Of a DNA stretch of 64,000 bases, positions 10,477 through 20,958 are shown piece after piece. Made by a program: the position numbers and the translations under genes. Each line of letters starts with the position of its first letter. The stretch's first letter is position 1. A model generated the notes under the pieces. That model did not search any database. It had not been told where the DNA came from and saw nothing but the letters and a program-made list of their open reading frames with translations. The stretch comes from Seiridium cupressi (Eukaryota; Ascomycota; Sordariomycetes; Amphisphaeriales; Sporocadaceae): positions 124,001 to 188,000 of the forward strand of contig JARVKI010000075.1 of assembly GCA_036674765.1 (NCBI GenBank). Reading direction: 5' to 3'.

Positions 10477-13400
10477 TGTGCTAGGGTGTTATACTACTTG
10501 ATGGTATTCTTTTGCTAGTCACTCAAACGAAATGTTTGGCGGCCCGTGTCGCAGCCTGCTCGAGTCAAAGCAGAATGGGAGAGAATGCGCCGTAATTTCC
10601 TGCGTTTCTGTTTGAGGTCAAGGCTCAGCACAATCGAACCCAGACCAAAGCGCAGCAATGACCAAGGTGCACTCGGACAGCCTTTCGAACCGAGTCGCTG
10701 TGGTATTGCGACCACGCAACTGTGGACAAATGAGTGAACGAAGTTAAGAGAGTGAAGGATCAGTTTCTGCTGAGAGCGCCGCCGTGAGAAGTACAACGAT
10801 AGCGGTCGTCTGAACGGAGGTCCCGTGGGAGGTAAGCTTCAATATTCGTTTACTAGGGTATCCTGGGGTGACGTAGTCGATAAAGTCCGACGGAGTGTTT
10901 CTGTCTTTTTGGACGGAGACAACGGAAGTGCCCAAGGACTAGTTAGCACGGTTTGGCAGAACAAAATCCACTCGAGTAGGAGCACATAACGAAGGAAGAG
11001 AAGAAATGCAACATGCGCAGCTATGGATGGCGATGTCGTCCGTTTATGACGAAGTCTGTCCCATTTGGGATTGCAGGGACAGCAGAGAGCTCCCCCAAAA
11101 CGTCAAACAGTTGAGGGATTCCCATCCTCAACTCAAACGACCCCAGTACATTACTGGGCAGCCGAGCCCGATATGCACAAGTATTTACCCCAGCATGCGC
11201 TAAGCTGCATGGAGCCCAATCACTGTGCACTGCAAAGCCCAGCTGACCTCGCTATGATCGGTGCCATCCATCCATAGCCGCTCGAAACCCCTGCTTACAT
11301 TAGTTCTAGGTATGTCACTACGTATGTATGTCGCACAGCAAATGAGGCAAGTAATCTATCCTCGAGAATTCCGAATCCCATTATTCCCCGTTGTGCTGAG
11401 GATACGCCATATTCATATACGCCAACCTATCCTAACTTGCTAGTCACTTGGACTAATTGGCATCTCCGTGGGTGTCCAAAATTTTGCCGCTCTCATATCC
11501 TTACAAGTAAACAAAGGGTACAGTTTAAAACAAACTTCCTTCGAAGGTCAGCCGAGAAGCTATCACTCTACCGTATTCTGACTTGTCAAAGGACTACGCT
11601 TGAGAAGATAATACTTAACTGAAGTGGGGCACCGTTACATCTCGCTGCATGTTGACGCGGCAAACAAAACGTCTGATGCGAGCAAAGGACATCCAAGAGT
11701 GAATATTGTTTATATGAGAGCTTACAATAAGCGTTGTTTCTTCCACCAAATGACTTGCAAATGCAGCTTCGAGCAACAAGCCAGAAGCAGAGCGAGCACG
11801 GGTGGCGTGGGTGATATGTCAACTACTCTGTTGAGCCTGGTTGGGCTGCACCCCGGAACCTTTCTACTGGATCGTTGTATAGCAATACCAACCAGGTACA
11901 GAGTAAGCCCCCGTTGCCGACACAAACAGCGATGTATACATTGTAGGGTGCAGAGTGCGGCAAACTACCTGTGCCTCGGAAGATATCGAGAACGTCGGAG
12001 ACATGCAAATTACAGATATCTAGTGTAAGTAATGATTTAGCGAATTAGCAAACGCCCGCGGCTACACGCACCTCATTTTGCCTGGTGTCTTATCCTTAGC
12101 CGGCCGACCGCTATCGGCATCCTCGGCCATTACATATGTATGAATGGCGGAAGCATTGCCGATCCATTTGTTTCTCGTGCCCGATCCAATGAAATGGAAG
12201 CTACCGTCGGGGAAGCCTCATGTGCACATGTGATCTGCACTGCAAACTGCATCACTTCGAGGGATGACCTCTCCGAACCAAGCAGGCCCTGGCTCTTCCG
12301 CGAAGAGGCGGCAATAGGCTAGAGAGGCACAGAGGGCTAGGCACATACCTTGTCTTGTTCAATGCTCATGTCATAGCATTCGATACCGTTATAACCATCC
12401 TGAGAGTTGCCTACGAATTCCGGAACGAGCCGTGAGACCTGTTTGTTGGGGTGATACGCGATCTCTATGCCAAGTGTTCGTCGCATAACTACCTAACTAG
12501 GCCTGTGATCTGTATACAGATGTAGTCATAAGCGGTTTAAAAGAGTCAACCCCTTGTCAGCACCGCGCAACAGTAGTTTTTGCACACTGACAGTATCCAG
12601 CCCTACACAGCATAGAAAAATAGCCTAGAGTACGTCTTCGTAAGATGCATGAGTCGGCTTGGGCGGAATTTCGAACAGTGGTGTAAGAGTTGGGATTGGG
12701 GGTCGTTAGCCTCAATCGAATCCATGGTTCGCATGGTTTGCATGACATAGAGTTTAAAGCGTGTGGGGAACCTCGAAGCTGCCGGCAGCTTTATTCCCAC
12801 TGGCCCATCTGGAATGGCAACTATCATTGTACACAACCTGCACCCTGATGCGAACGAGCAGCGAGAGCGTTTGTTGGCAACCCTAATTAATTCCTGTCGA
12901 TGGCTGGTGGACTGGGCAGATAAAACGGTTATGAATCTAGGTATATAAGGTGTGGCCCCTATGGCCTACACCTCCCAAGAAGGACACGCCCGGGCCAGTT
13001 GATATAGGCTCCAGTCGAATTACCATCCGCCATCCATCGCTTAATCGCGTGCCCATCCGCCATTGACACACCAAGCCGTGTTTTGCAGTAGCGCAATACG
13101 ACCTTGGCCTGCCAGCCCAAGAGATTGCTGCGTTCCCGCCCGTCGACCCCAGGCAGGCATTGGCAGAAGTTACATAGAACAGAATGAGGACTGCCGGAGC
13201 CCATGGCCCACACAATCGACTGGTCCGCGCGTTTGCTTGCTGACTATGTCCCTGCCCGCGCCTCGAGCACATGTACATAGGAGGAATGATGTTATGGCTC
13301 TCCCAGCGTGACTGCTGCAGGCATATGCATGAGCGCCGAAATTGCTTCCCAGGCTGCACCGGCCAGCGCACCAACGTCTTGTTTGCGCCCCCATTTGCCG

Positions 13401-13771
13401 GCCGTGCAGGCAGGTCTTCACGGTCTGATATCGACGAGAGACCGCAGCTGCCGTCCAGTCACCAATGATCCTGCCCCCAATTGAAGGAGGACCGGGCTTC
13501 CCTGGAAAGCTGTAGTTGGACGGTGGACTTGGGAATTGGACAAGGCCCCGGTGCTAGAGAACGGCCGCCGCACCACCACCGCCTTAGGTCACCCTTATCC
13601 ACATTTGCAGGGCCCGCGTCTTGATGCTCCAGTGAGGAAACTTTTCTATCCTGCCAGCACTCCATTCTCTTTCTTACCACCCATCCTCCCCCCTCCCCAC
13701 TCTCCGCCGCATTGCATCTATGACCGGGAATTTTTCATCGAGATTCCCAGTCGTCCCCGATTCGCGACGAT
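10477..13771. other. Long divergent intergenic region, lipin / FN3 protein
   Basis: This 3.3 kb lies between divergent starts. None of its short ORFs (up to 145 codons) has a recognisable motif or convincing splice sites. A TATATAAG at 12942-12949 is the only strong TATA-like string and has no clear gene after it. The last 110 bp are the pyrimidine-rich FN3 promoter. The length would suit a regulated promoter or an unrecognised non-coding transcript, but nothing shows this directly. Confidence 0.4.
13664..13712 (+). promoter_or_regulatory. Pyrimidine-rich promoter tract
   Basis: A nearly pure C/T run lies 60-110 nt upstream of the FN3-protein ATG at 13772. CT-rich tracts in this position commonly mark transcription starts of filamentous-fungal genes without a strong TATA box. 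Confidence 0.45.
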
Positions 13772-16700
13772 ATGTCATGGACCCCATGGACGACGTCTGT
13801 ACCTACGGTTCTGGTTGTCTGTGCTGTCCTTGCTTGGTGGTTCACCGAGCCTAAGACGCTGCACCTGAACCTGATTGTCGTCATTGGCTGCTTGCTGTTT
13901 TTCTGGGCCGTCGCACCGCAATTGGCCCAGCAGTCGCCGGCTTGGCTTCTCGACACGAGTATTAACATTGCAACATTCCTCAGGCTGGATTATCTAGTGC
14001 TATATCATACCAACATGCTGGTCACCGGCGCCGCCTTGCTCTGGTACGTAACAGCCGCGGAGACATCCTTGGCGCTCGCGACGTAGCCTGCTAACGCGCT
14101 CGTGACTCCATAGGTTGGCCCAAAGAACATGGCAGACGCTACGAAAACCTGTCCCGGAGCTCATCAACATCCTCGGTGTCGACGTGCCCGATGCGCCTGA
14201 CGTTTCGCTGGCCGGAATCCGCCCGGATGCCGCCACGCTGCACTGGACTCGGCCTCGCGCCAACCGACCGGTCTCCAAATTCTTGATTCAAGTTAACGGC
14301 ATCCTAGGTAAGTGGTTTACGACCGGGTAGTACATGGGGTCGGGCGCTGACGTTGCTGCGCATAGTGGGAGAATCCGCACCTACCGAGACGGCCATCACT
14401 GTCACAGGCTTGAAGCCCGACCACTACTACAATGTGATCATCATTGCAGTGGGACACAACAACTTTCAGGCTGGCAGTCGTGTTATTAGGCTATGCACAT
14501 TTTCCAAAGATGGCCGACCGCAACTCGGGGACGGCCGCTTGCCGTCAAATTTCGACCCTGAAGACCAAGCACATATCGAAGCAAATACCCACGACGATGA
14601 TGGAACGCCCCGGAGTCCTACCGCTGGTGTCGAGACTGCCTCGGTGTCCAAGGAGACTCTCGTGCCGCCGAGTTCAGCTGGTGCGTCCGGAATTGCCAGG
14701 CGAAACACGCTCACACGAAAACACTCCCCTTCAACAACAAGTATGGACCAGTCCGTCCGAGAGGTCTTGAGCAAGGATCCCGAAGAGTCCTTGCAGAAAT
14801 TGGGCGAGAGGTTTGAGAGCATCCGACGGGAAATGGAAGAAATCCAGGCGCAGATCGGCAAGGACGAGAAAGAGCATAAGGAATCGATGGATGAATTGGC
14901 GGACGAGAAGAAGTCGAAACGGCGTATCCTCAAGGAGAAGGACGACACAACCGAAAGGCTGAAGCGAGAGATGGGCTCCACGGACAGAGCTATGAGGAGT
15001 TCGCAACAGAAAAAAGCACAGCTCGAAAAAAAACTGAACGATAAACAGACTGAGTGGAAGAAGCTTGACAACGAAATAGCAAAGTTCGACAAAGACATTG
15101 TGCAGATGTCCAAAAGACTCGGAGGTTTCGAGAAAGACAAGTCCTCTATACAGGCAGAAGGTGATGAACGGATCAAATCACTGCGCGCGGAACTAGATGA
15201 CCTGCAGGCTAGTCTTGCCCTGGAGGAGCGAGAGCTGAAGGAGAAAGGCAAAGAGCTGAAGGAGGCAGAAGACCAGCGCAAGCAGCTACCTGGCGGGGAG
15301 GAAAGTGACGAATGGCACGAAACAGAGCGTCAACTAAGGAGAGAATGGGATCTCAAGCATCAAGAACTGATCCGGAGGCTTGGCTATGCAAAAGGTCATA
15401 TTCGAAATCAAAAACAGTATGAGCAAGTCTTGCAAAACCAGCTGCTTGCGGCGCAACAGTCCGGGTTGGGCTTCCCATATAACCAGGCAAACTCATCCGG
15501 CGTTGATTTCGATGTTCCGATGCAGAACCAGCTCAAACGACGTAGTCGCACGAGCAACTCGATGTCAAACGTGGTCGTGCCCTCGCCAGTATCATCCTTT
15601 GCTATGGCCGACCGATCCTATGCTCCATCGAGTATATTTGGTGTTCCTCGCGCAACGACGCTACCACCAGGCTTCCCTGAGGGTTCCATGGCCCAACTCC
15701 CCGGCATGCCAACGTACGGGGACTTCTCGACAGAGTCTACCGAGGATTTTGTGCGTTCTCTCGACGAGCAGAGCCTCGCAGCTTTGACAGGCGGCGCGCC
15801 GCTTAGTCCTACAGCAACTTCATTACTTCCTGCAGGCATGCTGGACATGGTAGACGATGATGAACCTCCGAGTCCCGCATCGTATCCTATCAGACAAGGT
15901 ACTTTCGGCTCGACGATATCCCCCGAGAACGATCCACAGTCCCCGGTCTCTTCTGGGCGGTCTCTCAGCATTTCCAGCCCTCGGAGCTCCTCTCAGAACC
16001 TGCCATTTTCGCAGTATACAGGCGAAAACAGCGAGAGGAGGTCTTTGCGGGGGGAACTGGGCACGGCATCACCTGCTGCTTCGCGTGCGCCGCCTAACAA
16101 TCGTTTCACCCTGCTTCCATGGCTTCATCGCGGTGAAAAATCGTCTGACGAACCTCCGGCTCTCGGCTCGCTCAAGCCTCACCAAAGCCAATCGCTGCCG
16201 CGTCAAAATGACGATTCGGGTGTTTTGTCCGGCAAGCGACGAATCAGTCTTTCAGGTGGTGGTGGCTGGTCAATGTTCAATCGCAACTCAGCAGGACCCG
16301 AAACACTAGAGGGTGCTAGCTCTCGCGGCTTACCCACGCGCCGAGGACTATTTGCGAATACCACAGGTGGCGCCGGGTTTCCCGAAAGGGACCCTAGTAG
16401 TCCTCGACCCGTCTCGATTGCATCTTCGGATTTGCCACGACCGTCAACTGAAAGCGGTCCGATGTGGGGAAGACAGCAGCACTCTAGCAGGATCTGGTCT
16501 CCTGAAAACGCTGATCCTTGGTCGTCCAGGAACGTGTCCAGAAGGCCGTCAGCTCATGGGTCTCCGTCCGCTTTGAAAACCACCCTCGCCGATGCTGATG
16601 ATGTAATCTTGGACAAGGAAGAAATTCTACGTCGACCGTCTGCGGTTGGAGTCATTGGTTCCAGAGCCCCAGCTAAGTCCTTTACTCAGCGCCTCAATCC

Positions 16701-17415
16701 TGCAGCACCGAGCTTCATGTTTTCCTTCCGTAGCAAGGATAGGGAATCAAATCAGGGCAAGGAGAAGGACAAGAGCAAAGCCAAACCCAAGGACAAGGCT
16801 GGCTTGAAGGAGAAGAGGCCCCGGGAGTCTCTGACTTCTGCGTCGGAAGCGACAGACACGCCATCAGTTGATGAGTCGCCGTCCGATTACCGCAAGTCGC
16901 GTGACGCATTCTCTGTGGATACCCCATCTATCTCGGAATCGCGCGAGTCACTCTCGCTAGACCAGTCCTTCTCCAACACTCCCTCGGAACCTGCTGTTGG
17001 ACTTGGTGTGAAGGAGCCGGAGAGCGGATTTAGGAAACTGCTGCGCAAGGGCAGCTCGTCCAAGTTCAGCCTTTCCTCTATCCGTGGCGTGGCTGGCAAG
17101 AAAGGCCCCGGAAGCGTAGCCAACTCTGACAAGAACCAAGACCGCACGAGTTTCGACATTGATGAGCATGGCGAAGACAGTGGCAGTAACGCCGCTGGTC
17201 CCACTCTGCTTGGCCGTAGCTACGACAGCGCCAACAGCAGCCCCAGCCTAGGTCCTCTCAACTCGGGGCGGCCGGGTACTAAGGAGGGACGTGTCGGCTG
17301 GGGCCGGTTCTCAATGAAGAAGAAGTCAGGCAGGGAGCGGGAGAGCATCGAAGTAGATCGCGATGACTCGGTACCTCCTACGCCATCCACGACTGGTGAT
17401 GACAACAGGGCTTGA
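13772..17415 (+). CDS. Membrane-anchored fibronectin type III / coiled-coil protein
   Basis: The model is join(13772..14043,14114..14307,14366..17415), 1171 aa. Introns of 70 and 58 nt have good donors (GTACGT, GTAAGT) and a CTAAC or CTGAC branch site. The N-terminus has hydrophobic segments (VPTVLVVCAVLAWWF; LNLIVVIGCLLFFWAV; a third near TNMLVTGAALLWL). One fibronectin-III domain follows at about residues 115-200; it is split by intron 2 and ends in GLKPDHYYNVIIIAVG. Next comes a charged coiled coil of about 200 residues (Glu/Lys heptads around EMEEIQAQIGKDEKEHKE), then a ~700-residue Ser/Pro-rich tail with many SPR/SSPR sites and a basic KDKSKAKPKDKAGLKEK patch. Fungal relatives are annotated only as FN3-domain proteins. 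A cortical or ER membrane scaffold is my inference. Confidence 0.85.
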
Positions 17416-18048
17416 GTATCATTCTGGGTATGCATTGGACTATCGTACCAGCACCATTGCCAACTATCAACTTGTATCTGGAATTCTGAATTCTCTACCT
17501 TGGGTCTGTCACCTTCGTTCGCTGTAGCAAAACATAAAATAAGCAAAGCGTTGTAGCGAGAATCTATTTGGGGAAAGGAAGAAAGAAGAAGGAAAGATGT
17601 GTTCTCCCACTTGCTCCCTTGACTCGATTGGAATGACATGTCGTCGATGAGAAAACTATTTGTCTCGTTGCCTACCTCTATGCTCACTGCCCTGCTCTTG
17701 TCCCCTGAGCTTGTCTCCTGAGAATGGCGTTGCGAGACGGCCCCGTAAAATGCATATCGCACGTACAATAGGTGGGGTCCGCCGCTAACGTATTTCGCGT
17801 ACGTACATACAGGAGGAGCAAGTTGGACCCCTGTCAGACCTGTCGCTCGTCCGATCATCCATAGCTTGGAAAAGCTCCATGACATCTAACGACAATTTGT
17901 CAGACCAAGAACCCAGCACATTCTGGCGAGCTTCCCATGACGGCGCGAGCGACCTAGCGACCAATTGGTTTCGCACAACATAGTCTGGCTGCTCACTTCT
18001 CAAGACTGCGCTGTCCGACCGAGGCTCGAAAATAGCCCAAGGGCCACC
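17416..18048. other. Intergenic region, FN3 protein / CMC1
   Basis: This 633 bp holds the FN3 gene's 3' end and the CMC1 promoter. A 221-codon antisense ORF (17220-17885) starts here but overlaps the FN3 3' end and has no recognisable features, so it was not called. Confidence 0.4.
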
Positions 18049-18697
18049 ATGGCCTCCGCCAGAGACGCCGGCGGCAGCGGCAGCACCACCAGCACCACCG
18101 AGAGCCTCTCCATGCCTTCGCGTAACCCGCTGCCTTTGTCTGCGACCCAAGAGGCCCAGGTTCGGGAGGTGTTCAATGCCAGAGTACGCAAGGCTTGTGC
18201 CGACGAGATCAAAGGTAATCTACCCACGTGTTGAAGCTAACCAAGTCCCGAGTCAGCAAAGAGAGCCTTGGAGTGTTTTCTTGGTTTCTCCCCTCTGGCC
18301 TCCCCCCTGAGTCCCCATGCAGGAATCATATCACATCATTCGAATGACTAACGGGGAATTACCAGCATTTGCGGAATGTGCAAAACAGCACACCTTTACC
18401 GTCTCTTTCGCCTGCCGCCAATTAACGCTCGCTATGAATTCGTGTATGGCCTCGCACGCGACACAAGCAGAACACGACCGGGCCCGAGAAGAATGGTTCG
18501 CCGGACGAATGGCTCGCGCAAAGGAGAGGGAGCGGAAGGAGAGGAGGAAGTTGGAGCAGGAGAAGTTCCACAGAGAGTGGTGGGGCCTGCCTGAGAAGGA
18601 TCCTGAGGATGTTAGGAGAGAAGAGGAGAAGTTGAAAATGGGGGAGAGAATTGGTGGGTTCAGGAGTCAACGGCCAGCTGGTGGCCAGCGGAGGTAG
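18049..18697 (+). CDS. CMC1: COX assembly mitochondrial protein Cmc1 (twin CX9C)
   Basis: The model is join(18049..18214,18366..18697), 165 aa. The ATG at 18049 lies in a near-perfect GCCACCATGG context; an in-frame upstream TTG/CTG extension was rejected. Removing a 151-nt intron (branch CTAAC near 18343) joins ...CADEIK to AFAEC..., which creates the twin CX9C motif: Cys50/Cys60 and Cys72/Cys82 (CRQLTLAMNSC). These form the helical hairpin of Mia40-imported intermembrane-space proteins. Cmc1 binds and stabilises newly made Cox1 and helps copper delivery to cytochrome c oxidase. The C-terminal half is a charged helix (RMARAKERERKERRKLEQ) ending in a disordered tail, typical of filamentous-fungal Cmc1. 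The fact that the intron falls inside the first CX9C motif supports the splice model. Confidence 0.92.
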
Positions 18698-20611
18698 CAG
18701 GGAGGGAGCCTGGAAGAGATATATGAGTCTGTACGACTGTGCATGCTTGGATTTATGCCAGGAGGCCTAAAAGACACCAATTGCGGAGTAGTGGAGGATG
18801 GTCGAACATATGTGTATTAAAAATCACTGTGCATATACTGGCGTTTATGAGGTAGGCTTTGTAAATTCACGCTGCTCTAGGCTTACTGCGTCTGAAACAA
18901 TATGACCAGCCTTGTATATTAATACCATGTTGGAACCCTGGTGAGAGCTTACCTATAGTCCTCTTCTATGCAACCAACAGATCTGAGGGCGGCAACCCAA
19001 ACGTGATAAAGTTTGGTACCGCTTCGGAAATTTTATTTTAATTTGAATCGGCCAGATGCTCGAAGTTCTCAGGCATAATTTTCACCGTCGTGATTGCTGA
19101 TCCACCACAGATTTATGTACACTTTTCATTACAAGACCCAGAGCCCTAACACCAGCTCAGGCGGGCTATTGTAGATTCGTAGATCTGCTTTCCCGGCAGC
19201 GACAAGATGTATTATTACCTACATATAGTCCAGTGAGGGTGTACTGTTTTCTGACAATGTTTCCATTCCAGTCAAGCATTCCCGGTAAGCAAGATCAACC
19301 CGCCAACGAGATTTAGAATATGGTTTTAACCTGAAAGTGATCTCGACCTTGGAATAGCAGCACTGAACTTTCCCACATTCGTCTTAGTGACCTAACATAT
19401 TGGCTGAAAAAGCTCTAGGCTATAACCTATCGGGTTACCTATCTCGGAAGGATGTGGCTGCTTGGGATTTATGAAATATACATCACCCAAGATTGAGGCT
19501 CACGTCCCCATAAGCTCAATATGATAGAAAACGGTCAAGCCCCGTGCTTTGTATCCAAGCTCCCGAGTCCATTGGCTGCATTACCGGGTAGAATACACAA
19601 CGTTGGCGTGTATAGAGCACGCCCTTGGACTAAGCGAGGGTTGTTGCACCATGGACGCTTCAACCGAGGGCCTTCAATTGTGAAAAGATGATTCAAAGGC
19701 TAGACGAGGAATATCACTCATGGAAATCCGGATTTGGACCAGAAAATTACTACACCAGATCCTGGTTTCATACCAATGGCACCCACATGACTGTTTTTCC
19801 AAAAAGGTGAGTAGCACTGGCTGCAGGTCGTGCCCATTTCTTTGCCAAAGAGAATGAACACGCTGTAAGGTCGAAGCTACAACATCCACACTAGGACTAT
19901 CTCTTGCTAGAAGCGGCACAATTCATCTTCGCCACGCACTACTGGCTTAGAGCAGCTTCTATCAGCTAAAGATGTTCTCTTTAGTAAAATAATGCCGATG
20001 AGTAGCTATAATAGCTGTGTTTCATTCTTCCAACGTCGTTCTCCCGACAGCATTCCTCGGGGCCAGAGGACCTTGAAGCACATCTAGGACTATTCTGACG
20101 AAGTTGAAATCAACTGCCTCCGCTTCCTGTGTAACGTTGCCAACGTGAAGATAAGCCTGACTACTTTATTTTGATGACTTGACCCTTGTTCGCAAACTCC
20201 TCGTAACCTAGTTACATGGGCACTCTTCTACTTTAGTTTGACGGCGTTGGCATCCTCACTAGTTCTCAGTTGCATCGGGAAACCCATTTTGGTGTCACCC
20301 GAGTCAAGATGGTCTCCATCAGTAATAGGCAAATATGCACGGCGATAGCTACAGCCTCATTTGGCCGGAAGGTTCTGATGACAAGATAAGAGGAATGAAG
20401 GTAGAGGAAAGTGATGTTTCATTTCAATATGTTTTGGACTCTATCCACGGATTTAGCCGAAGCAATACTCCAGTGTTCGATTCGTCAAATCTACCATCTA
20501 CCTAAGAGTTTTAAAGAGATAGAGATGTTGGAATTAAGTTGAGCTAGATCGAATGACCTCCAATCCGTTTCAACATGCAGGGTTCTACTAGCGGCACTTT
20601 TTCATGGCCAG
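18698..20611. other. Gene-free intergenic stretch
   Basis: This 1.9 kb of AT-rich DNA has only short, motif-less ORFs on either strand. I see nothing that supports a gene. Confidence 0.4.
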
Positions 20612-20958
20612 CTACTGTTGAATACAGCAACCCATAATCCTCCGGATCTGCTCGGCCATTGAGGACTCCGCCTGGGCCGTAGTGACATCCGGGTTCCTGG
20701 GCTGATCGGCCAACATGACGTTGCGGTTGCCGCGTGCTTGAGGTTCGTACAGGAAAGCGGCAAGGCGTAGCGCGGTGAAGTCGTTGCCAGCCCTCGAGGC
20801 GGTGCGTCGTCGGTTCGGCGAGACGGAAGGTCGATTTTCAACTGTGGAGCTAGAAGAGAAAGACAATTAGTCTAAAATGTTCACCTTCAACGACTTTGGC
20901 ATATTGCTGACTTGGCACCTTTCGTCTCATTGGGAGTATGTTGCTCTGAGGAAACCAT
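20612..20958 (-). CDS. Small hypothetical protein, 89 aa, two exons
   Basis: The model is complement(join(20612..20841,20919..20958)). The last exon carries a protein-like frame (NDFTALRLAAFLYEPQARGN, then TTAQAESSMAEQIRRIMGCC) with no ATG at its head. Directly upstream is a textbook acceptor (CTAAT branch, pyrimidine run, CACAG), and 77 nt further up a donor AAAG/GTGCCA follows a short exon starting ATGGTTTCCTCA. Joining them keeps the frame and gives 89 residues. Splicing at the nearby TCTAG instead gives a less protein-like frame. I do not recognise the family; the sequence is predicted soluble, with an amphipathic C-terminal helix and a Cys-Cys near the end. A further 5' exon beginning near 21120 (ATGACTGGCTTG, donor GTGAGT) is possible. 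Function unknown. Confidence 0.5.

Noticed and set aside
14466..15281. 271-codon minus-strand ORF, Ser/Phe-rich
   Set aside because: It is the antisense shadow of the Lys/Glu coiled coil in the FN3 protein; its Ser/Phe bias follows directly from reading AAG/GAG codons backwards.
17220..17885. 221-codon minus-strand ORF
   Set aside because: It overlaps the FN3 3' end and intergenic DNA; composition is not protein-like and no splice or start support exists.
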